Assembly (NCBI RefSeq): GCF_041228405.1
Contig: NZ_CP133888.1
Span: 248,001-312,000, forward strand
Length of the DNA stretch: 64,000 bases
Direction of reading: 5' to 3'
Origin: Salinilacustrithrix flava
GTDB taxonomy: Bacteria > Actinomycetota > Acidimicrobiia > Acidimicrobiales > Salinilacustritrichaceae
Shown here: positions 26,607 to 34,113 of the stretch, piece by piece
Layout: each line of letters opens with the position of its first letter
Position numbering within the stretch: position 1 is the stretch's first letter
Program-made: the position numbers and the translations under genes
The notes under the pieces: model-generated
What the model was told of the DNA's origin: nothing
Databases searched by the model: none
Seen by the model: only the letters and a program-made list of their open reading frames with translations

Positions 26607-27578
26607 TCAGGTGAGTCCGGCGAGCCCGTCGAGCTGGCCTTCGACGACCACTCGCACGGTCCCGAACGCAGTCCGCAACCGCGAGCCCGTGTCGATGAAC
26701 CAGGCGATGTAGTTGTCCCAGTCGTCGACGTCGCTGATCTCGCACCCGTCCTGATAGGTCGCGATTCGCGCGGCTCGGCGGCCTTCGATCGGGTCGAACT
26801 CGAGCGCCTCTCCGAAACGTTCTTCAAGTGTTGACCGTTGCCCTACCAACAGCTCGAACAGCACGCCGTTTGCGTCCGCGTCGCCGCCGTCGATGTAGAG
26901 CTCATGGCGGAGCCGCTTGCCGGATGCGAACGACGGATTGAGGTTTGTGCCTGTGAACGGGCCAGCGAAGTTCATCCAGTTCGCAGGTTGAGGAGTGCGC
27001 CGACCCCAGCTGAGGTCTGCCTCGGCCAGTGCATCGAGATAGAGCGCCCAGAACTCCCTGTACTGCTCTGCCCGTTCAGTTGTCGCTCCGGCACGGGTGG
27101 CGGAACGGATTCGCTTCTGCCAGTCGTTCGGCTTGGCCACGACGTCGAAGTACGGCGCCGGGTCCGAGTCGCCGATCCGAGCCACGTTCACCTGCACGGC
27201 GAAGAAGTGCGTGCCTTGGCCTGTCTGCTCGTTTAACCAGTCGAGGGCCTGACGGTGCTCTTCCCTGAAGCTGGTCGCAACCCACACGATCGTCGCTGCG
27301 CCCGTGCCGGCGGCGTAAGTGAGCAGTTGCCCAAGATGTGTGTGGTCAGTGGCCTCGAGTTGGTTTTCGACCATCAGCACCGCGTCGTTGGTCAGGTCGT
27401 GCCCGATGAGGTCGAGCGAGAAGCCGCCCACCGGGTGCTCCGCGCCCGACAGCTCCAGGTCGATGCCCAGCGCGTCCGCGAGCCGATCGCCGTTTGCCAA
27501 CAGCCACGGGGTGAAGTCCCGCGCTTCGCTCTGCCACACGGCACGGGGATCGACGGGTTCTAGACGGCCTAACTGCAT
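26607..27578 (-). CDS. DUF4268-type protein with PD-(D/E)XK-like N-terminus
   Basis: 323 residues from the ATG at 27576-27578. The N-terminal half has a restriction-like nuclease layout: 'FTPWLLANGDRLADALGIDL', 'GGFSLDLIGHD', then 'VLMVENQLEATDHTHLGQLL' where Glu-Asn-Gln takes the ExK position. The C-terminal half ('WGRRTPQPANWMNFAGPF', 'LRHELYID', 'RIATYQDGCEI') is the DUF4268 region. Such proteins are found with restriction and defence genes. Whether the Gln form cleaves DNA is unknown. It faces no partner directly, but the XRE/PUA-like gene follows on the same strand after 213 bp. Confidence 0.75.
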   Translation of the reverse strand: MQLGRLEPVDPRAVWQSEARDFTPWLLANGDRLADALGIDLELSGAEHPVGGFSLDLIGHDLTNDAVLMVENQLEATDHTHLGQLLTYAAGTGAATIVWVATSFREEHRQALDWLNEQTGQGTHFFAVQVNVARIGDSDPAPYFDVVAKPNDWQKRIRSATRAGATTERAEQYREFWALYLDALAEADLSWGRRTPQPANWMNFAGPFTGTNLNPSFASGKRLRHELYIDGGDADANGVLFELLVGQRSTLEERFGEALEFDPIEGRRAARIATYQDGCEISDVDDWDNYIAWFIDTGSRLRTAFGTVRVVVEGQLDGLAGLT

Positions 27579-27800
27579 CCCGTGAACGTACGCCGCCGAA
27601 GCGTCCACGGGCCGTTGCACTCAGTCCGAAGCGTTCAGCTGAGCTTATAGACGTCGCGCGAGTTCCGGGAACCTCCGGCGGCCGGGGTGTCTCGACTCGC
27701 GCTCGGCGGAAGGAAGTGATGGCTGACGCAAAGAATCTAGGGAGGTGCGACAGAACGTCCCCCGGCCGGCGCGCTCCTCGGCTCCTCTAGGGAAGATCTG

Positions 27801-28004
27801 GTGACCACTGTCGACCGCAGGATTCCACGCCGGAACGACTCCGGCGAGGGCGTCATCTCGACCGTCCTTGCCGTGCTGATCATGGCGCTGCTCGGCGTCG
27901 CCATGTGGCTGACCTTCGAGAACATCTGGAGCGACACCGCCGATAGCACTGAGGACCAGGCCGAGATCATCGACTCGGACACCAACACCGACGGAACAGG
28001 GTGA
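27801..28004 (+). CDS. Small single-span membrane protein (pilin-like)
   Basis: 67 residues from a GTG. A basic head ('DRRIPRRNDSGEG') leads into one hydrophobic helix ('VISTVLAVLIMALLGVAMWL') and an acidic tail ('DSTEDQAEIIDSDTNTDGTG'). The 'GEGVIST' junction before the helix is like short Flp/TadE-type or conjugation-associated proteins of actinobacterial elements. It stands at the head of a decayed same-strand operon (28,121-28,736). The role is inferred from context only. Confidence 0.6.
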   Translation: MTTVDRRIPRRNDSGEGVISTVLAVLIMALLGVAMWLTFENIWSDTADSTEDQAEIIDSDTNTDGTG

Positions 28005-28120
28005 CTCTGCGCGCCGCATTTTCCTGACTCGTCGTGCGGGCCTGACCACGTCTCAGTCTGAAATCGTCGCCTGCGAGGTACGCACCGCGACCAGCGTTCG
28101 ACTCTGCGAGGCATGGGGGG

Positions 28121-28279
28121 CGCCTCATCCAGCAGTACCGCTCCCAGCAGGGTTGCACCCTGTTCGGGCAGGCCTTCGACATCCACTCCCCCACCAGCCG
28201 GCGCAACTGCGCGACCTGGCTGCACCGTCACGTCGAGGGCATCAACTCCCTCGCTGCAGCGGAGGACGAGGAGGAGTGA
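28121..28279 (+). pseudogene. Truncated gene, C-terminal end only
   Basis: A frame-2 segment reads 'RLIQQYRSQQGCTLFGQAFD', 'IHSPTSRRNCATWLHRHVEG' and ends in an acidic tail at TGA 28277-28279. It has protein-like composition but no start codon after the in-frame stop at 28043. Its stop overlaps the GTG (28276) of the next remnant, so these were once coupled genes. I do not recognise the family. Confidence 0.5.
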
Positions 28280-28639
28280 ACGATGCCTCCCCTTCACCTA
28301 CGTCAACCCGGAGGTGCGGTACTTCTCGCCCCGGACCCTCTTGCAGCCGGTGACGGCTGACGAGCTGTTCAGCTTCGACCCGGTCCAGCTCGCGGCAGGA
28401 CCGTCGATGAAGCTGGACACCCCCTCCACACCGACTGGCAACTCCCCAACGGCCTCGAGATCGTGGCGTCGGCGGTGGGACCCACGTTCACTACGGTCAC
28501 GCTGCTCGCCACGAAGTTCCTCACGGTTCGTGGCTCGGACTTCGAGCCAGTGAACTTCGAGCGGTACCGGGACTCGGTCATCGCCTTCGAGGAGTACGGC
28601 GAGAAGGCCATCTCGAGCTGGGAGGGATCCCGTGGCTGA
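28276..28639 (+). pseudogene. Frameshifted gene with two apparent shifts
   Basis: A GTG at 28276 overlaps the previous stop. After about four codons the protein-like signal moves to another frame ('LPFTYVNPEVRYFSPRTLLQ', 'PVTADELFSFDPVQLAAG'). It moves again near 28,424 ('LHTDWQLPNGLEIVASAVGP', 'FEPVNFERYRDSVIAFEEYG') and ends at TGA 28637-28639. Joined, this would give a protein of about 120 residues. Two single-base changes explain it; sequencing errors cannot be excluded. The family is unknown to me. Confidence 0.5.
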
Positions 28640-28736
28640 GATCCGCGCAGGCGGCAAGCCCAACCCCCGGCAGGGCCTGAACATGGACGGCACCCCGAAG
28701 ACGTCGATCACTCTCTCGAGGGGCTGCTCCTCCTGA
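28632..28736 (+). CDS. Very small ORF overlapping the frameshifted gene
   Basis: 34 codons from a GTG that overlaps the preceding TGA by 8 bp. It reads 'VAEIRAGGKPNPRQGLNMDG' then 'TPKTSITLSRGCSS'. The composition and overlap suggest it belonged to the same operon. It may itself be truncated. No family is recognised. Confidence 0.35.
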   Translation: MAEIRAGGKPNPRQGLNMDGTPKTSITLSRGCSS

Positions 28737-28857
28737 GCTACTGACGACTGGGCCGGCACCGCTCGTCGCGTCCTAGAAGAGACACTCCCCTCTTGACGGA
28801 GAGCCATTCCCCTCAGCAGTTCATCGCCTCTCCCCGATTGTCTCCGGTGCCGAGGTG

Positions 28858-29265
28858 ATGCCGCCCACGCTCCAGACGACATGCGCCGAGGTCACGAACC
28901 GATTCGGCTCCTCGCAGAGGGTCGGGAACGCCTACTACTCGTTTCTTCGGGAGCTGTACGTGGTCGCACTCCTGCGAGATCGCGGCGTCGACGCTCGGTT
29001 CCACCCGCTCGCCGACGCGCTATTTCGAGTGGACCTCTGGGTTGACCGGACAAACGTCAGCTTGTTCATCGGGAACAACCTGTTCCGGTCATCGACGACA
29101 GGCTGCAAGGATCGTCCGGAACTCTTCCTGGCAGATGCGAGCCCGCCGTTTCAACATGAGTCGATCCAGCTGCCGGTCCAACACCGGTTCGGTGTTGTGC
29201 ACCTGCCCGAGGTTGATGCCGTTCGAGAGTTGGCGTCCCGGCTTCCATCTAGACCGACGGCCTAA
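28858..29265 (+). CDS. Hypothetical protein, nuclease-like pattern
   Basis: 135 residues from the ATG at 28858 (a GTG lies one codon earlier). The core runs 'YYSFLRELYVVALLRDRGVD', 'ARFHPLADALFRVDLWVDRT' and 'NVSLFIGNNLFRS', then 'CKDRPELFL'. A helix, a D/E-bearing strand and a following strand resemble small PD-(D/E)XK folds, but the K is not clear. The closing 'FGVVHLPEV' resembles the last strand of such folds. It lies between a decayed operon and the restriction-modification block. Function is unknown. Confidence 0.5.
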   Translation: MPPTLQTTCAEVTNRFGSSQRVGNAYYSFLRELYVVALLRDRGVDARFHPLADALFRVDLWVDRTNVSLFIGNNLFRSSTTGCKDRPELFLADASPPFQHESIQLPVQHRFGVVHLPEVDAVRELASRLPSRPTA

Positions 29266-29347
29266 GGAGACGCCGGGCAGCGCTCTGCGGCTGCAGAAAG
29301 TCGTCGTTGCGTCGCATCACCTCCCGGCGGGCCGCTGCGAGGAGTCT

Positions 29348-29740
29348 CTAGGACTCCGCTCGCACGAGCTGCTCGATTCGCCCGGCAGCTTCGGAGGGGT
29401 TTTCGTGTTCCCACACCCTGACAACACGCCAGCCCTCCTCTGAGAGCCGCTTCACGGTATCGGCGTCCCTGTCCACGTTTCCCTGAAGCTTCGCCTCCCA
29501 CCAATCGGCGTTTGTCTTCGGGAAGGTGGCGTGCTGGGGACACCGATGCCAGAAGCAGCCATCAACGAACACGGCGACCTTGGCCCTGGTGAAGATGATG
29601 TCGGCGGTGCGGCGCAGTCCCGGCAGGGGACGCTGATGCAGCCGAAACCGAAGGCCTCGTCGATGAAGTTCTGAGCGCAACAGGCGCTCAGGCGACGTGT
29701 CACGGGTCGCTTGCCGGCTCATCCGGTCACCAACAGACAT
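29348..29740 (-). CDS. vsr: Very short patch repair endonuclease (Vsr)
   Basis: 130 residues from the ATG at 29738-29740. The Vsr fold is complete: 'SPERLLRSELHRRGLRFRLH', 'LPGLRRTADIIFTRAKVAVF' with the catalytic Asp, 'VDGCFWHRCPQHATFPKTNA' with the Cys/His metal site, and 'RLSEEGWRVVRVWEHE'. Vsr nicks 5' of the T in T:G mismatches that arise when 5-methylcytosine is deaminated. It is divergent from the NaeI-type gene and near a cytosine-5 methyltransferase, so it should protect the methylated sites of this system. Confidence 0.92.
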   Translation of the reverse strand: MSVGDRMSRQATRDTSPERLLRSELHRRGLRFRLHQRPLPGLRRTADIIFTRAKVAVFVDGCFWHRCPQHATFPKTNADWWEAKLQGNVDRDADTVKRLSEEGWRVVRVWEHENPSEAAGRIEQLVRAES

Positions 29741-29907
29741 CGGGGTCCCAGCGTACGGTGCCCGATGACTGGGTGGACCAGCTCGGAGGACGAGGATCAG
29801 TGACACAGATCGGTGGGTTGACCGCAGCCCAGTTCCGTCGGAAGCGGAACGCTTACCGGGTGTGGGCCCAGCCGATGGGCACGCAGCGCACGCCGAAGCC
29901 ACTGCGC

Positions 29908-30930
29908 ATGTCGAAGCCGACCTTTCCCGACCACGTAGTCACGTCCGCTTCTCCGACGGCGGCCGTAGCGCCCGTCGCCTCTTGGCTGCTCGCCCAACCG
30001 AGTGTCCATGAGCGCTTCCGATGGGTACTGAGGGACTCGGTAGACCAGTTGCTCGACGGACAGCACACGGGTCGCTGGAACTACCTACATCTCTCTAAGA
30101 CGGAGAAGACCCATCTCGGCACGATCATCGAGATCTCCCTGACGAAGGAGTTCGAGATCCCTGATGGTCACGAGCTCGACTGGCGGATCGCCGGCATCGA
30201 GGTCGACTGCAAGTTCTCGAAGGACTACGGCAAGTGGGAGATTCCGAGGGAGATGTACCTGTCTACGACTCCCGCACAACGCTCGGGCACTGCCGACCAC
30301 GTCGCACTGCTTGTGTGGCTCGATGATGACCGGAGCCGGTGGGCGGCGGGGTTGCTGCAGATCACCGACGCTCTGCTGTCGGGAAGTGCCAATGGAGACG
30401 CCAAGCGGAAGTTGAACGACACGGGTCTGAAGCAGATCCACTGGCTCTGGGGCGGGCGCCAGGACGACCTGCCACCCAACCAGCTACTCCACATGTCCGA
30501 CGCTGCCCGCCAACGTGTATTTGGGGCGAGCTCCACTAGCGGTCAGCGGCGCATCAACGTCCTACTCCGGGAGTTCAATCAGCAGCTCGTTCACCGCTCG
30601 ACGGTGCTAACCGTGGCGCAGCAGGACGATGGGATGAAGCGCCCTCGAGATGCTCGCCTCCCCCGCCATCTCGGGGCAGAAGGGTTCCTTGTGCTGGGGC
30701 ATCAAGATGCGCACCCGTACATCGCAGCGCTGCTCGGGCTACCGGTTCCTACCAAGGGTGAATTCGTGCCCGTCCGGGTAACTCAGGTGCCCAAGACCGA
30801 CCAACGACCGAAGGTCCACATCAGCGGAGGATGGTGGGCGGCGGCTGGTCCGGCGGACCCCTCCGGTCCTGCGCCTCGACTGCCCAAGAGCGCCCCCTCT
30901 GGAGACTGGTTGACCTACTTGAAGGCGTGA
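29908..30930 (+). CDS. NaeI-family type II restriction endonuclease
   Basis: 340 residues from the ATG at 29908. With this start the catalytic residues fall at E75, D91, D100 and K102, each five positions after those of NaeI (E70, D86, D95, K97). The segment 'DQLLDGQHTGR' matches the NaeI ligase-like motif that contains Leu43. The C-terminal part ('TVLTVAQQDDGMKRPRDAR', 'LGLPVPTKGEFVPVRV') is the second, effector-DNA-binding domain. The frame is open back to GTG codons at 29800 and 29758, but that part overlaps the region upstream of vsr and is not conserved. NaeI is type IIE, cuts GCCGGC and needs two sites. It converges with the methyltransferase (16-bp overlap). Confidence 0.92.
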   Translation: MSKPTFPDHVVTSASPTAAVAPVASWLLAQPSVHERFRWVLRDSVDQLLDGQHTGRWNYLHLSKTEKTHLGTIIEISLTKEFEIPDGHELDWRIAGIEVDCKFSKDYGKWEIPREMYLSTTPAQRSGTADHVALLVWLDDDRSRWAAGLLQITDALLSGSANGDAKRKLNDTGLKQIHWLWGGRQDDLPPNQLLHMSDAARQRVFGASSTSGQRRINVLLREFNQQLVHRSTVLTVAQQDDGMKRPRDARLPRHLGAEGFLVLGHQDAHPYIAALLGLPVPTKGEFVPVRVTQVPKTDQRPKVHISGGWWAAAGPADPSGPAPRLPKSAPSGDWLTYLKA

Positions 30931-31994
30931 GCGTGGACGTACTCGGCGATGGCCTTGCCGAGCAGCGGCGGTACGGCGTTACCGATCTGGCGGGCGATTT
31001 GAATCTTGGTGCCTTCGAAGACGTACGAGTCCGGAAAGCTCTGGAGCCTCGCTGCTTCCCGGTGACTGATCACACGGTTCGCAGTCGGGTGCAGGTAACG
31101 GCCCTTCTCTGGCTTGAAGAACTCGGTACGGATCGTCGGGCTTGGCTTCTCCCACCACATCCGGCCCATGACGTCCGTTGTTCCCGTGGGCTTGTTGAGC
31201 CAGCATGCGGGAGTGATGTCTGGCCGCAGCGCCATCAGGTCGAAGCGGTTCCCGCCGGGCGGGATCGTGCGATAGCGCTCCATCGAGATCGCCGTCGGCC
31301 GGCGGCCGAAGTGCAGATGCTGGGCCCCGTCGTCAGAGATGCACGGGTCAAAACCCTTGGTACGAGACGGGAGATCTCCGATCGCCTTCTTGACCGTCAC
31401 GTGCGGCGCACCTGTGGCGGACTCGGCCCCGTGCGTCGGAGGGGGAGGCCAGGGAAGAGGCTCTGAGTCCCGGACAGCGACCATGATCCCACGACGACGA
31501 TTCTGAGGAACCCCGTAGTCAGCAGCGTTGAGCACGCCGTAGGCGGCGTGTCGGTACGGACGCAGGTCGTCATCCTCCTGGAGGAGACGTAGGAGTTCTG
31601 CGAATTGCGCTGACCGTTGGAACTCAGGGACGTTCTCGATAACGAACGCCTTGGGGCGCAGCGTGCGGACGGCATCGAGGTAGTGCTTCCAGAGTCCGTT
31701 GAGTTGTGCACGGCTCTCATCATCCCGGTCGCGGCCGAGGGGACTGAAGCCCTGGCAGGGAGGACCTCCGATCATGAGCTCCGCCTCGGGGTAGTGCGGG
31801 CCGTACTCGATGTCATCCGCGAACACCTCGCAACCAAAGTTGCGGCGGAACGTCGCTGCAGCTGCGCTGTCGTGCTCGACGGCGTACACCGGCGTGAAAC
31901 CAAGGTCTGCCAAGTGGAAGCCAAGACTCAGACCGCCGGCGCCTGCGAAGAGGTCGACCGTGCGGATGTCCCTCCCCAGCTCCTTCATCGTCAT
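30915..31994 (-). CDS. DNA cytosine-5 methyltransferase (Dcm family), NaeI partner
   Basis: 359 residues. The motifs are in the usual order: I 'VDLFAGAGGLSLGF', IV 'GGPPCQGFSPLG' with the catalytic Cys, VI 'VIENVPEF', VIII 'QNRRRGI', IX 'RLQSFPD' and X 'RQIGNAVPP'. It adds a methyl group to C5 of cytosine. Its 3' end overlaps that of the NaeI-type nuclease on the other strand, so the two form a restriction-modification pair; the target is predicted to be GCCGGC or a relative. The target-recognition region between VIII and IX is of ordinary size. The DUF6339-like operon ends 242 bp upstream on the same strand. Confidence 0.93.
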   Translation of the reverse strand: MTMKELGRDIRTVDLFAGAGGLSLGFHLADLGFTPVYAVEHDSAAAATFRRNFGCEVFADDIEYGPHYPEAELMIGGPPCQGFSPLGRDRDDESRAQLNGLWKHYLDAVRTLRPKAFVIENVPEFQRSAQFAELLRLLQEDDDLRPYRHAAYGVLNAADYGVPQNRRRGIMVAVRDSEPLPWPPPPTHGAESATGAPHVTVKKAIGDLPSRTKGFDPCISDDGAQHLHFGRRPTAISMERYRTIPPGGNRFDLMALRPDITPACWLNKPTGTTDVMGRMWWEKPSPTIRTEFFKPEKGRYLHPTANRVISHREAARLQSFPDSYVFEGTKIQIARQIGNAVPPLLGKAIAEYVHAHAFK

Positions 31995-32236
31995 GAAACT
32001 ACACCCCTGTGATATGTACGTTGCGGATCGAGGTACTCGATAGGTGTGACGGAACTCGGTCCGCTGGGTGGCCCTGCGGGCGCAGCCGGTCTGTCAACTC
32101 TTGACGGCCGTGACGACCCATCTGGCCAGGGAACCCGGCACTCGACGCGCTCGACACCACGACCTGGAAGTCGGCCGCTCTGCTGGCGGATCGTGTCCTG
32201 GGCTCGCTCGGCTCGTACGCGCATGGCAGAGGAGAC

Positions 32237-33118
32237 CTATGCGCTCGTCTCAGATCCCAGCTCGACGCTGTCTTCGTCGGGGTCGTCCTCGGTACTGCGA
32301 CCGCGGACCGGCGCCTCCGCCAGCAGATCCTCGAGCAGGTCCACCATTGTCGTGACGGCCGCCTCCGCGGCGGGAGGGTCCTCAGGACCTGACGGCATCT
32401 CGTCGAAATAGCGACCCGGGTCGATGTCCGGATCACTAACCCAGGCCAAGCCTGCTTCAGGGTCTAGCGGATTGTCTGGACCGATCGTGTCGATTACGAG
32501 CGTGGTCGCCGCCGAGTTGACCGCCTTCGCGAGGGCATTGGCCTCCCGACCCGTGCGCCCATCCAGTACAGCGACGGCAGCCTGCACGGTCGGCCGATGG
32601 TGCGCGACATCCATCCGGAACAGGTTGTTGGGGATGTCCTGGTTGGCCAAGGCGGTCGCCACGGGGGTGTAGTCCGGTCCGTTTCGGAACAACTCGGCCA
32701 TCCACCAAAGGCGCGCTAGCGCATGCTTGTAGTCGGGTCCGTCGAAGCGATCGGTGCGAGCCGCAGCCTCGGGGTCTTCCGAACTCTCTTCGGAAGGTCC
32801 CCACCGCCAGCGGACGTAGTCCGACGCAAAGACGACTCCGAGCCAGCGCCACAGGCCGCGGTGCGCTGCCTCCCTACGCGTGAGACGGAGCGCGTGGTGC
32901 AGGCGTGGGGCGAGCCAGACATCCGCATCCGTACCCTGCTCCCTCGTGAACCGACGCATCGTCTCGTCAAGGCAGGCCCGGACGGCGTCCAGGTCGAGAG
33001 GATGCCCGAGGTCGAACGTCAGCTCGTAGTCGTCGAATGCCGGCGACTCGGTGCCGAGACGAAATCCCGGGGTCAGCAATCGCGATGCATTGTGGTCAAG
33101 GGTCTTGACGGCGGTCAC
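32237..33118 (-). CDS. DUF6339-like protein
   Basis: 293 residues, mostly helical. Conserved-looking blocks are 'DADVWLAPRLHHALRLTRRE', 'RGLWRWLGVVFASDYVRWRW', 'ALARLWWMAELFRNGPDYTP' and 'IPNNLFRMDVAHHRP'. These are what I associate with DUF6339, a family seen beside GHKL ATPases and DNA methylases. No catalytic motif is visible. Its start overlaps the stop of the preceding gene by 4 bp (ATGA at 33115-33118). It is the last gene of a tightly coupled three-gene operon and probably part of one complex with the other two products. Confidence 0.7.
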   Translation of the reverse strand: MTAVKTLDHNASRLLTPGFRLGTESPAFDDYELTFDLGHPLDLDAVRACLDETMRRFTREQGTDADVWLAPRLHHALRLTRREAAHRGLWRWLGVVFASDYVRWRWGPSEESSEDPEAAARTDRFDGPDYKHALARLWWMAELFRNGPDYTPVATALANQDIPNNLFRMDVAHHRPTVQAAVAVLDGRTGREANALAKAVNSAATTLVIDTIGPDNPLDPEAGLAWVSDPDIDPGRYFDEMPSGPEDPPAAEAAVTTMVDLLEDLLAEAPVRGRSTEDDPDEDSVELGSETSA

Positions 33119-34113
33119 TGGGTCTGCTCCTCCTCGTCTGCTTCAAGTTCATTGGCGATGATCCGGATGCCGTCTCGAAGCAACCGAGGCGCTCGCGCCT
33201 GAACTGCGGCGGCTGGCGCCAGAAGCTCCTGAAGCGTGCCGGGGTTGTCCCGCGTGTTGCGCGCGGTCCAGGCGTTACCGAGAGCCTCCTCGGGGGCCTT
33301 GTCCGGGTACATCCGAACGAGGAGAGCTTCGAGAACTGTCCGCTGCCACTCGACCGAGGGCCACGTCGGCTCGCCGGTTTCCTCGTCGACCTCCACACTC
33401 TCGATGGCGGCGTTGAACAGCGCCGACCAGGTCTTGTCAGCGATCGACGCTCGCGTCTGGTCGTGGAGAGCACGGTCGAGGTGCCGACGGCGACGGTCGG
33501 CGAGAAGCTGTTCGAGTCCGTCGAAGCTGCGGTTGAGGAACAACTGTGGCTCCTCCGGGTCAATGGACAGGTACACGTAGTTATCGCTGTGCTTCTGGAG
33601 GTACTGCTTGTCGTCGCCAGGGTCACTGAAGTCCACCCAGGTGATCTTGATCGCGCCATTCACGGGCCTGTTCGGAAGATCGTCGAACATCACCGTCCAC
33701 GTATCGCTGTTGCCAACGACCCGATGCCCGGCCCCGTCCACCGTCGCGACCACCCCCGCCCGGAGCTCGGCGTGCGCGTACCAGTACTCACGCTCTAGGA
33801 GGATTTCTCCGGCCCACCGGCCGGTAGTACCTCCATCCGGCGCCAGAATGCTGGAAACCCGCTGGTTGGAGGGGCCGCAGTTCGTGACGGCGACACACTG
33901 CGGGGCATCTGCGTCCTCGATCTCGTTCGCTGGGGCCGACACGACGACCGATACCCGGGCGGTCTCCCACTCGGCTCGGTCGATCCCGTACAAGTTGACG
34001 ACCCGCCGGTCAACGTCCACGCGGCCGGCGACCGGCTCATCGTCGATCGCGACCTCCGTGACCGACAACGTGACGTCGCCGAAGAGGGTCGGGTAAGGGA
34101 AAAGAGCCTTCAT
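33115..34113 (-). CDS. Unknown protein, middle gene of the XRE-GHKL operon
   Basis: 332 residues. The first 200 are beta-rich ('VTLSVTEVAIDDEPVAGRVD', 'ILLEREYWYAHAELRAGVVA') and include 'GAIKITWVDFSDPGDDKQYL'. The last 130 are helical ('LEQLLADRRRRHLDRALHDQ'), with 'WQRTVLEALLVRMYPDKAPE'. I recognise no family and see no nuclease signature. It overlaps both neighbours by 4 bp (ATGA at 34110-34113 and 33115-33118). The coupling implies a fixed ratio of the three products. Confidence 0.7.
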   Translation of the reverse strand: MKALFPYPTLFGDVTLSVTEVAIDDEPVAGRVDVDRRVVNLYGIDRAEWETARVSVVVSAPANEIEDADAPQCVAVTNCGPSNQRVSSILAPDGGTTGRWAGEILLEREYWYAHAELRAGVVATVDGAGHRVVGNSDTWTVMFDDLPNRPVNGAIKITWVDFSDPGDDKQYLQKHSDNYVYLSIDPEEPQLFLNRSFDGLEQLLADRRRRHLDRALHDQTRASIADKTWSALFNAAIESVEVDEETGEPTWPSVEWQRTVLEALLVRMYPDKAPEEALGNAWTARNTRDNPGTLQELLAPAAAVQARAPRLLRDGIRIIANELEADEEEQTQ

